From: JAEZHK01 sp040768845
Lineage (GTDB): Bacteria > Bacillota > Clostridia > Christensenellales > Aristaeellaceae
Reading direction: 5' to 3'
Assembly: GCA_040768845.1 (NCBI GenBank)
Contig: JAXGME010000002.1
Coordinates: 310,001 to 374,000 of the forward strand
Length of the DNA: 64,000 bases
The translations under genes were made by a program, and so were the position numbers. Positions 16,186-25,279 of this stretch are shown in pieces; position 1 is the first letter of the stretch, and each line of letters begins with the position of its first letter. The notes below the pieces were generated by a model. The model worked only from the letters and a program-made list of their open reading frames with translations, was not told the origin of the DNA and did not search any database.

Positions 16186-18024
16186 ATGCAGGCGCATCTG
16201 GAGCAGGACTTTACCAAGCGCCTGGACGCGGGGCTGTGGCGCCGCGTGCTGGGCTACGTCAAACCCTTTCACCCCCACCTGGCGGCCATCATCGCGCTGA
16301 TGATCGTTTGCGCGGCGATGGATGTGGTGTTCCCGCTTTTGACCCGGGAGGCCATCGACCGCTTTGTCGCCGGCGCGACCACCGAAGGGCTGGGCGGGTT
16401 CATCGCCCGATACGGCATTGCCGTCGCGGTGCAGACCGCGTCCATCGCCGGGTTTATCTTTCTGTGCGGGCGGGTGGAGGCCGGCGTGTGCCACCGGATC
16501 CGCCGCCTGGGCTTTCAGCGGCTGCAGGAGCTGTCCTTTTCCTATTACGACAGGACGCCCATCGGCTACATCCTGTCCCGGATGACCTCCGACACCCAGC
16601 GGCTGGGCGATACCATCGGCTGGAGCCTGATCGACCTGGTGTGGGGCACGGGCTTCATCGTGCTGTCCGTGGCGGTGATGCTGTCCATCAACGTGACGCT
16701 CTCGCTGGCGCTTATCGTGGTGCTGCCGGTGATCGCGGCGCTGGCGGTGTACTTTCAAAAGCGCATCCTGGCCAGCTACCGCGAGGTGCGCAAGACCAAT
16801 TCCCGCATCACCGGCGCCTTCAACGAGGGGATCGCCGGCGCGAAGACCACAAAGACCCTCGTCCGCGAGGACGAGAACACCCGCGAGTTCGTGGAACTGA
16901 CCGGAAAAATGCGCGCCTGCTCGGTGCGGGCGGCGGTGCTTTCGGCCCTTTTCATGCCACTGGTGATGTCGCTGGGCTCCGTGGCCGCCGCCTACGCGCT
17001 GTGGCGCGGCGGGTACGAGGTGTTCAGCGGGATCACCAGCCTGGGCACGCTGACGCTTTTCATGAACTACTCGGTGCAGATCTTCGAGCCCATCACCAAC
17101 ATCGCCCGCGTGTTCGCGGACCTGCAGTCCGCCCAGGCTGCGGCCGAGCGGGTGGTGTCGCTGCTGGATTCCAAGCCGGAAATCGTGGACGGCGCGGCCG
17201 TCGAGGCAGCCTTCGGCGACAACTTCCACCCGAATACGGCCAACTGGCCGGACCTTGCGGGCGACATCACCTTTGAAAACGTCTCCTTCCAGTACGGCGG
17301 CGGCGAAAAGGTGCTGGAGGACTTCAGCCTCACCGTAAAGGCGGGGCAGACCATCGCGCTGGTGGGCGAAACGGGCAGCGGCAAGTCCACCATCGTCAAC
17401 CTCATCTGCCGGTTCTACGAGCCCACCGCGGGCCGCATCCTGATCGACGGCGCGGATTACCGCGGGCGGTCGCAGCTGTGGCTGGAATCTCATCTGGGGT
17501 ACGTACTGCAGCAGCCGCACCTCTTTTCCGGCACCATCCGCGACAACATCCGCTACGGCCGGCTCTCCGCCACCGACGAGGAGGTGGAGCGCGCCGCCCG
17601 CATGGTGGACGCGGAGGGCTTCATCCTCAAGTTTGACAAGGGCTACGATACCGACGTGGGCGAGGGCGGCGGCCGGCTGTCCACCGGGCAGAAGCAGCTG
17701 ATCTCCTTCGCGCGGGCGCTCCTGGCCGACCCGGCCATCTTCGTACTGGACGAGGCCACCTCCTCCGTGGACACCGAAACCGAGCAGCGCATCCAGAAGG
17801 CCATCGCCACCGCGCTGAAGGGGCGCACCAGCTTCATCATCGCGCACCGGCTGTCCACCATCAAAAGCGCCGACCGCATCCTGGTCATCCAGGGCGGCCG
17901 CGTCCGGGAACAGGGCACCCACCGGGAGCTGATCGCCCAGCGGGGCTACTACTACAACCTCTACGTCAACCAGTTCCGCGAGGAGCGCGAGCAGGCGCTT
18001 TTGGGGCGCGGGACGGCGCAGTAA
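16186..18024 (+). CDS. ABC exporter half-transporter with canonical Walker B
   Basis: This 612-residue partner of the preceding protein has six membrane helices and an ATPase domain with Walker A GETGSGKST (near 393), signature LSTGQKQL (near 498), Walker B IFVLDEATSSVD with the catalytic Glu (near 521) and switch His in IAHRLST. The signature is LSTGQ rather than LSGGQ, so its motifs complement those of the first subunit: one canonical and one degenerate ATP site. AAGGAGG precedes the ATG, 69 bp after the first gene. Substrate (drug, lipid or peptide) is unknown. Confidence 0.93.
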   Translation: MQAHLEQDFTKRLDAGLWRRVLGYVKPFHPHLAAIIALMIVCAAMDVVFPLLTREAIDRFVAGATTEGLGGFIARYGIAVAVQTASIAGFIFLCGRVEAGVCHRIRRLGFQRLQELSFSYYDRTPIGYILSRMTSDTQRLGDTIGWSLIDLVWGTGFIVLSVAVMLSINVTLSLALIVVLPVIAALAVYFQKRILASYREVRKTNSRITGAFNEGIAGAKTTKTLVREDENTREFVELTGKMRACSVRAAVLSALFMPLVMSLGSVAAAYALWRGGYEVFSGITSLGTLTLFMNYSVQIFEPITNIARVFADLQSAQAAAERVVSLLDSKPEIVDGAAVEAAFGDNFHPNTANWPDLAGDITFENVSFQYGGGEKVLEDFSLTVKAGQTIALVGETGSGKSTIVNLICRFYEPTAGRILIDGADYRGRSQLWLESHLGYVLQQPHLFSGTIRDNIRYGRLSATDEEVERAARMVDAEGFILKFDKGYDTDVGEGGGRLSTGQKQLISFARALLADPAIFVLDEATSSVDTETEQRIQKAIATALKGRTSFIIAHRLSTIKSADRILVIQGGRVREQGTHRELIAQRGYYYNLYVNQFREEREQALLGRGTAQ

Positions 18025-18058
18025 AGCGCCCGCGGGCTTGGAAGGCCGCAAGGAAAAC

Positions 18059-18086
18059 GGGAGCCGCTCCGATCGGAGCGGCTCCC
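18059..18086. terminator. Bidirectional terminator between exporter and tuf
   Basis: A perfect 28-bp palindrome (GGGAGCCGCTCCGA and its complement) is followed by GTTTTTC on the plus strand and GTTTTCC on the minus strand, between two convergent genes. Confidence 0.85.
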
Positions 18087-18116
18087 ATGGTTTTTCCTGA
18101 AGCTTTTATGGCTGGT

Positions 18117-19331
<1,215 letters not shown>

Positions 19332-19375
19332 CCCTTGGTTCCTCCCTAATCATAGTCAATCCGGAATAAATTTGG

Positions 19376-19446
19376 AGCGGGTGATGGGAATCGAACCCAC
19401 GTGATCAGCTTGGGAAGCTGGAGCTCTGCCATTGAGCTACACCCGC
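19376..19446 (-). tRNA. tRNA-Gly(CCC)
   Basis: A 71-nt cloverleaf reads on the minus strand: acceptor GCGGGTG with CACCCGC, D-arm GCTC...GAGC, anticodon loop TTCCCAA with anticodon CCC, T-loop TTCGATT, discriminator T. CCA is not encoded. The first anticodon-stem pair is a C-A mismatch. It is transcribed ahead of tuf from a near-consensus promoter. Confidence 0.93.
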
Positions 19447-19501
19447 GCGCCCGCTCGCGGCGGCGTGGAAAGCATAGCAAACACGCCGTCATACGGTGGA
19501 T

Positions 19502-19530
19502 ATTGTACTGAATGGCGCGGCTTTTGTCAA
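19502..19530 (-). promoter_or_regulatory. Promoter of tRNA-Gly and tuf
   Basis: On the minus strand TTGACA (19525-19530) and TACAAT (19502-19507) are 17 bp apart, about 55 bp before the tRNA. Confidence 0.85.
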
Positions 19531-19577
19531 GCAGGAACTTTGCGCTTCGACGGTTAAAAATGGACGGCCCGGCCGCG

Positions 19578-20195
19578 CTACTGCTGCAGCATCCGCTGCA
19601 GCTTGCGCTTGACCCGCTGCAGCGCGTTGTCGATGGACTTGACGTGCCGGTGCATTTCGGCCGAAATCTCCTGGTAGCTCTTGCCCTCGAGGTACCGGAG
19701 CAGCACCTGCTTTTCCAGCCCCGACAGCATCTTGCCAATGCGCCCCTCGATGACGGACACATCCTCCCGGCTGATGAGCACCTCCTCCGGATTGGCTGCC
19801 CAGCCCTCGGTGATCACATCCAGGAGCGTACGGTCGGACTCCTCGTCGTAGATGGGCTTGTTGAGGGACACGTAGCTGTTGAGGGGGATGTGCTTTTGGC
19901 GGGTGGCCGTCTTGATGGCGGTGATGATCTGGCGGGTGATGCACAATTCCGCGAAGGCGCGAAAGGAGGTCAGCTTTTCCTCGCGGAAGTCGCGGATCGC
20001 CTTGTACAGCCCGATCATGCCCTCCTGCACGATGTCCTCGTGGTCGGCGCCGATCAGGAAATAGCTGCGCGCCTTGGAGCGCACAAAATTTTTGTATTTG
20101 TTGAGCAGGTACTCCAACGCGGTGCCGTCCGCCTGCTGCGCAAGCCGCACCACCTGCTCGTCGGTCATATGCTCGAATCGTTCGTACAGAACCAA
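19578..20195 (-). CDS. sigH: RNA polymerase sigma-H factor
   Basis: This 205-residue sigma-70-family protein has region 2 (HEDIVQEGMIGLYKAIRDF) and region 4 helix-turn-helix (KSYQEISAEMHRHVKSIDNAL) and matches Spo0H/SigH, the first alternative sigma of sporulation. It lies downstream of mrnC-rlmB-rae1, its standard place in Firmicutes. The start is TTG at 20195, with AGAGGAG 9 bp upstream that overlaps the rae1 stop; the in-frame ATG nine codons later has no ribosome site. Confidence 0.95.
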   Translation of the reverse strand: MVLYERFEHMTDEQVVRLAQQADGTALEYLLNKYKNFVRSKARSYFLIGADHEDIVQEGMIGLYKAIRDFREEKLTSFRAFAELCITRQIITAIKTATRQKHIPLNSYVSLNKPIYDEESDRTLLDVITEGWAANPEEVLISREDVSVIEGRIGKMLSGLEKQVLLRYLEGKSYQEISAEMHRHVKSIDNALQRVKRKLQRMLQQ

Positions 20196-20199
20196 GAAG

Positions 20200-20718
20200 C
20201 TATTCTCCTCTACGCATGCGTTCCAGCTTCTGACGGACGTCCTCCGGCAGATGTTCCAGCACGGTGGATTTACGGGGCACCTCGCGCCGGACGATGGCGG
20301 GCGGCGTGCGCATGCGCTCGACTTCCTCGATCAGCTCGCGGGAGGGCAGCCGGGTCGCGCCGCGGGCCAGCACCACCGTCTGCTCCACGGCGTCGGAGGT
20401 GGCCACCCGCACCTCCAGCCGTCCGGCCTCGATGGCGGCGGCGTAGGTGTCGCACAACCGCTCGATGTAGTGGTCGGCGGTTTCGCCGCGCCGGGTGAAC
20501 ACCACGCTGAGAACGCCGGCCTGCTCCCGGGTGCGCACGGGCCGGTCGGACTGCCATGCGTCAAACACCAGGATCACCTGCTGGCCGGTGTAGCCCGCGT
20601 AATCGGAGAGCATGTGAATGAGCTCGTCCCGCGCGTCGGCCAGCGGCCCCCGTGGCACGCCCTTCCAGGCGCACAGCACGTTGTAGCCGTCCACCAGCAG
20701 CAGGCGCCTGCGCTTCAT
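20200..20718 (-). CDS. rae1: NYN-domain ribosome-associated endoribonuclease (Rae1/YacP)
   Basis: This 172-residue NYN (PIN-like) protein begins MKRRRLLLVDGYNVLCAW, where Asp and Asn of DGYN are active-site residues, and contains FDAW and a later TSDAVEQ acidic site. In Bacillus the homologue cleaves mRNAs in the ribosomal A site. Its ATG overlaps the rlmB stop (ATGA), and its stop overlaps the sigH ribosome site, so the three genes are coupled. Confidence 0.9.
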   Translation of the reverse strand: MKRRRLLLVDGYNVLCAWKGVPRGPLADARDELIHMLSDYAGYTGQQVILVFDAWQSDRPVRTREQAGVLSVVFTRRGETADHYIERLCDTYAAAIEAGRLEVRVATSDAVEQTVVLARGATRLPSRELIEEVERMRTPPAIVRREVPRKSTVLEHLPEDVRQKLERMRRGE

Positions 20719-21878
20719 TGGCCGCTCCGGGTGCGCATGACCTCGTAGAGGGCGATGCCCGCCGCGACGGAGGCGTTGAGCGAGGCGATCTGCCCCTTCA
20801 GCGGAATGGACACCACCCGGTCGCAGTGCTCCAGCACCAGCCGGGAGATGCCCTCGCCCTCGGAGCCGATGACCAGCGCCACCGGGCCGGAGAGGTCGCT
20901 TGTGCGGATGTCGCCGCCGGACATGTCGCAGCCGATCACCCAAAGTCCTTTTTCCTTCAGCTCCTGCAGCGCCCGGGACAGATTGCCGACCCGCGCCACC
21001 GGCAGGTAGGAAAGCGCGCCCGCCGCCGCCTTGACCGCCGCCGGGTTCAGCCCCGCGGAGCGGCGCTCCGGCACGATCACGCCGTGGGCGCCGCAGCACT
21101 CGGCGGTGCGGATGATGGCGCCCAGATTGTGGGGGTCGGTCACGCCGTCCAGCGCGACGACAAAGGGCGGCTCGTCCTTCTCGGCAGCCAGGGCCAGGAT
21201 GGCCTCCAGTGTGGAATAAGCCGCCGCCGAGGCGTAGGCCAGCATGCCCTGATGGTTCGGGTACACCGCGTCGAGCCGCGCCCGGTCGACGAACTGCACC
21301 ACGACGCCCGCCTCGCGGGCCTTGGCCACCAGTTCCCGCGCGGAGCCGGACAGTTCGCCCTGGGCCACCAGCATTTTTTCGATGGAGCGCCCCGCCTTCA
21401 GCGCCTCCCGGATGGGGTTGCGGCCCACCAGAAGGTTGTCCTCCTCCGGCAGAGCGGCCCCCTCGGGTTCCGAAGGGGCGGGCGGCGCGGGGCGCTCATA
21501 CTTCGGCGCGGGGCCATGCTTCGGCGCGGGGCGGCCGTAGCGGGGCCCCTCCGGGCGGTCACCTCGGGGCTCGACGGGCCTGCCGTAGCGGGGCGAGGGC
21601 CGGTCGGGCCGGGGCGCTTCGGGCCGGGCGCGGCGGCCGTCGTCAAACACGGCGGGCGGCACGGGGCGCTCCGGCGCCCTGGAAAAGCGCGGGCCGGGGC
21701 CCTTGTCATAGCGCCTGCCGTCCCCGGGCTTTGCCTCGCCCGGGCGATCGCTCCGGGGCTTGCCGTCCCGGGGCTTGCCGTCCCGGGACCTGTCCCCCTG
21801 GAAGCGGCCGCCCTTGCCGCCGCTTCCAAAGTATTTTTCAAAACCGCGGCCCTTGCCGCCGCCCTTTTTCCCATCCAT
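20715..21878 (-). CDS. rlmB: 23S rRNA 2'-O-ribose methyltransferase RlmB (TrmH/SPOUT family) with long basic N-terminal extension
   Basis: This 387-residue protein has a standard RlmB body from about residue 145: substrate-binding domain (LLVGRNPIREAL) and SPOUT knot with motifs DPHNLGAIIRTAE, VIGSEGEGIS and IPLKGQIASLNASVA. RlmB methylates G2251 of 23S rRNA in E. coli. The first ~140 residues are unusual, made of Gly/Arg/Pro/Lys-rich repeats (DGKPRDGKPRSDRP, RYGRP repeats), likely disordered RNA-binding sequence. ATG at 21878 has AAGGAG upstream. Confidence 0.93.
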   Translation of the reverse strand: MDGKKGGGKGRGFEKYFGSGGKGGRFQGDRSRDGKPRDGKPRSDRPGEAKPGDGRRYDKGPGPRFSRAPERPVPPAVFDDGRRARPEAPRPDRPSPRYGRPVEPRGDRPEGPRYGRPAPKHGPAPKYERPAPPAPSEPEGAALPEEDNLLVGRNPIREALKAGRSIEKMLVAQGELSGSARELVAKAREAGVVVQFVDRARLDAVYPNHQGMLAYASAAAYSTLEAILALAAEKDEPPFVVALDGVTDPHNLGAIIRTAECCGAHGVIVPERRSAGLNPAAVKAAAGALSYLPVARVGNLSRALQELKEKGLWVIGCDMSGGDIRTSDLSGPVALVIGSEGEGISRLVLEHCDRVVSIPLKGQIASLNASVAAGIALYEVMRTRSGQ

Positions 21879-21892
21879 ACGCTTCCCTCTCC

Positions 21893-22252
21893 TTACGCGC
21901 CCAGCGCGGCTGCGATCAGCGCCTCCATGCGCTCCTTCTGCTCCGTCAGATAAAGATACCCGATCAGCGCCTCCAGCGCCGTCGCCCGGTGGTACTCGGC
22001 CGGGTCCGCGTTGTGGGGCGGCGTCTGGCGCGCGTTGCGCGCGCGGCGCACCACCGCGCGCTCCTCGTCGGTCAGAAGCGGTTCGACCCTGGCCAGCGCC
22101 TCCGACTGGGCGTGGGCGCACACGATGGCCACGGCCGAGCGGTGCAGCGCGCGGATGCGGTCCCCGCCGCGCACCAGATGGTCCCGCACGTAAAAGTCGT
22201 AGATCGCGTCGCCGAGATAGGCGAGTTCGAGGGAACCGGGCAGGCCTGTCAC
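21893..22252 (-). CDS. mrnC: Mini-ribonuclease 3
   Basis: This 119-residue RNase III-like domain without a dsRNA-binding domain has LAYLGDAIYDFYVRDHLV and the second acidic helix ALEALIGYLYL. It matures 23S rRNA ends in Bacillus. It lies directly upstream of rlmB, as in most Firmicutes. The GTG start overlaps the rhaB stop (GTGA); there is no strong ribosome site, so reinitiation after rhaB is likely. Confidence 0.93.
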   Translation of the reverse strand: MTGLPGSLELAYLGDAIYDFYVRDHLVRGGDRIRALHRSAVAIVCAHAQSEALARVEPLLTDEERAVVRRARNARQTPPHNADPAEYHRATALEALIGYLYLTEQKERMEALIAAALGA

Positions 22253-23730
22253 AATAGCTTCAGGAAGCGCCCGTAAGCGGCCTTCCAGTCCTCGCCGTCG
22301 CCCTCGGGCTGGTAGGTGCCGGTGGGGAACGACCGCGCCACCACGCGCCGCAGCTCCGCCACGGTGTCCACGGCCCCCAGCGCCATCGCCTGCACCAGCA
22401 GGTTCCCGATCACCGTGCCCTCGCCCGGGCCCGCGTAGACGGGTTTGCGAAGGGCGTTGGCGGTGAACTGGTTGAGCATCACGTTTTTGCTGCCGCCGCC
22501 GACGATGTTGAGCGCGTCCACCGGGTGGTGCAGCAGGTCCTTCTCCAGCCGCTCGACGCTCCAGCGGTACTTGAGGGCCAGGCTCTCCAAAATCACGCGG
22601 ATGATCTGGCCGCGGCCCCTGGGCACGCTCTGTCCGGTGCGCTCACAGTAGGCCTGCACCCGGGCGGGCATGCCCCCCGGCTGCAAAAAGCAGGGGTCGT
22701 CCACGTCCAGAATCGCCAGAAAGGGCTGGGCCCCGGCGGCCATCCGGTCCAGCGTGTCGAAGTCCACCGCGTCCTCACGGCGGTCCCACTCGCGCTTGCA
22801 CTCCTGCAGGATCCAAAGGCCCATGATGTTTTTCAGCAGGCGCGTGGTGCCGTCCACGCCGCCCTCGTTGGTGTAGTTGGCTTCCATGACCGCCGGATCA
22901 CAAAGGGGCGTGCGGATCTCGGTGCCCAGAAGCGACCATGTGCCGCTGGAGATGTAGGCGAAGTTTTCGCCCTCCGCCGGCACCGCGGCCACGGCGGAGG
23001 CGGTGTCGTGTTCGCACACCGCGATCACCGGCACCTCGCCCACGCCGGTCTCCCGGGCGATGCCGGGCAGCAGCGTGCCCCGGACCGCGCCGGGCTGCTC
23101 AATGGCGGTGAACAGCCCGCGGGGGATGCCGAAGGCGTCCATCAGGTCCCACGCCCACTGGCGGGCGTTGGGGTCGATCAGCTGCGACGTGGAGGCGATG
23201 GTGTACTCGGTGGCCATTTTGCCCGTCAGGAAGTAGGCCAGAAGGTCGGGCATCATCAGCAGTTTGTCGGCGATGCCGTACACCGGATCGCCCGCGCGCT
23301 TCATCGCGTAGAGTTGGAAGATGGTGTTGAACTGAATGAAGGCCAGGCCGGTGCGCTCAAAGATCTTCGCCTTGGGCATCACCTTGAAGGCCTCGTCCAT
23401 AATGCCGTCGGTGCGCGTGTCACGGTAGTGGACCGGAACGCCCACCAGCGCGCCGTCCGCGCCCACGAGCCCAAAGTCCACGCCCCAGGTGTCGATGCCG
23501 ATCGAGTCCAGCTTGATGCCTTCCTTTGCCGCCTTGGTCAGCGCCTGCTTCATCTCAAAGAAAAACCGCTGCACGTCCCAAACCATGCGGCCGTTCAGCG
23601 TCACCGGATCGTTGGAGAACCTGTGCAGCTCGGTCAGGCGGATGCGCTCGCCGTCAAACGAGCCCAGCATCGCGCGGCCGCTGGACGCGCCAAAGTCAAA
23701 GCCCAGCAGGTTCAATGTCTTCGTATTCAT
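22249..23730 (-). CDS. rhaB: Rhamnulokinase
   Basis: This 493-residue FGGY-family kinase phosphorylates L-rhamnulose. Signature segments are LGFDFGASSGRAM (phosphate 1), SIGIDTWGVDFGL, EHDTASAVAAVP, YISSGTWSLLGTE and the C-terminal IVGGGSKNVMLNQFTANAL. A GGGGAG ribosome site precedes the ATG. No other rhamnose genes (rhaA, rhaD, transporter) are in the window. It heads an operon of RNA-processing genes and overlaps mrnC, the place usually held by cysS. Confidence 0.95.
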   Translation of the reverse strand: MNTKTLNLLGFDFGASSGRAMLGSFDGERIRLTELHRFSNDPVTLNGRMVWDVQRFFFEMKQALTKAAKEGIKLDSIGIDTWGVDFGLVGADGALVGVPVHYRDTRTDGIMDEAFKVMPKAKIFERTGLAFIQFNTIFQLYAMKRAGDPVYGIADKLLMMPDLLAYFLTGKMATEYTIASTSQLIDPNARQWAWDLMDAFGIPRGLFTAIEQPGAVRGTLLPGIARETGVGEVPVIAVCEHDTASAVAAVPAEGENFAYISSGTWSLLGTEIRTPLCDPAVMEANYTNEGGVDGTTRLLKNIMGLWILQECKREWDRREDAVDFDTLDRMAAGAQPFLAILDVDDPCFLQPGGMPARVQAYCERTGQSVPRGRGQIIRVILESLALKYRWSVERLEKDLLHHPVDALNIVGGGSKNVMLNQFTANALRKPVYAGPGEGTVIGNLLVQAMALGAVDTVAELRRVVARSFPTGTYQPEGDGEDWKAAYGRFLKLL

Positions 23731-23759
23731 GGCACTCCCCGCTTTCTTCGTATGATGCC

Positions 23760-23788
23760 ATTATAACAGTTTGAGGGTGTCCGTTCAA
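23760..23788 (-). promoter_or_regulatory. Promoter of the rhaB-mrnC-rlmB-rae1-sigH operon
   Basis: On the minus strand TTGAAC (23783-23788) and perfect TATAAT (23760-23765) are 17 bp apart, about 30 bp before the rhaB start. Confidence 0.8.
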
Positions 23789-23874
23789 CGGCTTTTTCAC
23801 CGCGCGGCCAACGGTTTTTGCGCCCCCGGCGGCATACATGCATTATGCATCGCCGCGCCGCGGTTTTTCCGCAG

Positions 23875-24170
23875 TAATCCACAATATCCACAGGCTTTTC
23901 CACAGAAACCGCCCGGAAAACGCTGGTTTTTGGCGGATTTTTGGGAATCCCGGTGGATTATTCATGAGGAAATCAAAAAGTTATCCACAGAACGGCGCCG
24001 GTTTTTGGGGCGTTTCGTCCGGCGGCGGTCGGTTTCACCCGAGTCTTTTGCGCGCCGGGCGGCTTTTCGGCCGCCGCGCCCGGTTTTGGCGAAAAACGGG
24101 CCGCCGGAGGCGCCCCGGGCGCAAAAACTACGCGGTCCGTTCAAAGCACGGTTTCCCCAAAGTGTCCACA
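23875..24170. other. DnaA-box cluster in the rhaB-tsaD gap
   Basis: The 478-bp gap between rhaB and tsaD carries several DnaA-box-like 9-mers (consensus TTATNCACA): TAATCCACA 23875-23883, ATATCCACA 23884-23892, TTTTCCACA 23896-23904, perfect TTATCCACA 23981-23989, a reverse TAATCCACC 23952-23960, and weak GTGTCCACA 24162-24170. The first three are head to tail within 30 bp. I see no gene or RNA here. An origin, a DnaA-titrating site or DnaA-controlled promoter are possible; no dnaA or dnaN is nearby. Confidence 0.6.
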
Positions 24171-24208
24171 ATTCTCCGGTCGGGCCGGGGAAAACCGGCG
24201 CGGGGATT

Positions 24209-25279
24209 TTAGGTACCGAACCCGTCGAGGCGCGCGGCAGGGTCGGCATTGAGCGAGAGCGGCGCCAAATCGCCCGCCATCAACCGGTAAAAGGCCGCGC
24301 TGCCGATCATCTCCGCGTTGTCGGTGCAAAGCCGTGCCGGCGGCAGAAAGACCTCGAGACCCGCCTCGCCACCGGCGCGCGCCAGTTCCCGGCGAAGCAG
24401 CGCGTTGGCCGCCACGCCGCCCGCCGCCGCCAACCGCCCGGCGCCGGCATCCACCGCGGCCCGCACCGTCTTTTCCACCAGCATTGAAACCACCGCTCGC
24501 CGGAAGGAGGCGGCAAATCCGGCCTGATCGATCACCCCGCCCTGCTGGCGGATGGTGTGCGCCTGGTTGATCACCGCGGTCTTGAGCCCGCTGAAGGAAA
24601 AATCGTACCGGCCCTGGGTGGTCACCTTCGGGAAGCGGTAGGCGGCGGGGTCGCCCGTTTCGGCCAGCCTGTCCAGCAGCGGCCCGCCGGGATAGGGAAT
24701 GCCCAGCACCCGCGCCACCTTGTCGAAGGCCTCGCCCGCGGCATCGTCCATGGTGCGGCCCAGCAGGCGGTACGCGCCGTAGCCCGACACCTCCACGATG
24801 TGGCTGTGGCCGCCGGAGGCCACCAGGCACACAAAGGGCGGCTGAAGCGCCGGATGCGCCAGGTAGTTGGCGCTGACATGCCCCTCGATGTGGTTGACCG
24901 GGATCAGCGGCAGGCCGCGGCCGTAGGCAAAGGCCTTCGCCCAACTGACGCCGGTCAAAAGCGCGCCCACGAGCCCCGGCCCGTATGTGACCGCCACCGC
25001 GTCGATTTCTTCCATTGATAACCCCGCCCGGGACAGCGCCTCCGCCGCCAGATGATCCAGCGCCTCCACGTGCATGCGGGACGCGATCTCCGGCACCACG
25101 CCTCCGTAGAGGGCGTGGGAATCAATCTGGGAGGCGATGACCCCCGAGCGCACCGTCCGTCCGTCTTCGACCACGGCCGCGGCGGTTTCGTCACAGGAGG
25201 ACTCAATGGCGAGTATGGTCGCCCGGCCCGCCCGGCGGAGCGCCTCCGCCCGGAGCCGCGCGCATTCCTGATAGATCAT
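24209..25279 (-). CDS. tsaD: tRNA N6-threonylcarbamoyladenosine synthase subunit TsaD
   Basis: This 356-residue ASKHA-fold enzyme transfers threonylcarbamoyl to A37 of ANN-decoding tRNAs. ILAIESSCDETAAAVV begins the phosphate 1 loop, HIEGH gives the metal-binding histidines, and VASGGHSHIV and AAGGVAANALLR complete the pattern. The ATG at 25279 has GGAGGG upstream and overlaps the stop of the membrane-protein gene (ATGA); about 20 extra residues precede the usual family start. tsaB and tsaE are not in the window. Confidence 0.96.
   Translation of the reverse strand: MIYQECARLRAEALRRAGRATILAIESSCDETAAAVVEDGRTVRSGVIASQIDSHALYGGVVPEIASRMHVEALDHLAAEALSRAGLSMEEIDAVAVTYGPGLVGALLTGVSWAKAFAYGRGLPLIPVNHIEGHVSANYLAHPALQPPFVCLVASGGHSHIVEVSGYGAYRLLGRTMDDAAGEAFDKVARVLGIPYPGGPLLDRLAETGDPAAYRFPKVTTQGRYDFSFSGLKTAVINQAHTIRQQGGVIDQAGFAASFRRAVVSMLVEKTVRAAVDAGAGRLAAAGGVAANALLRRELARAGGEAGLEVFLPPARLCTDNAEMIGSAAFYRLMAGDLAPLSLNADPAARLDGFGT

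Noticed and set aside
14305..18051. A 1248-codon minus-strand frame opposite the ABC exporter genes
   Set aside because: Both exporter genes carry all expected motifs on the plus strand; the antisense frame runs through the intergenic gap and has no start context.
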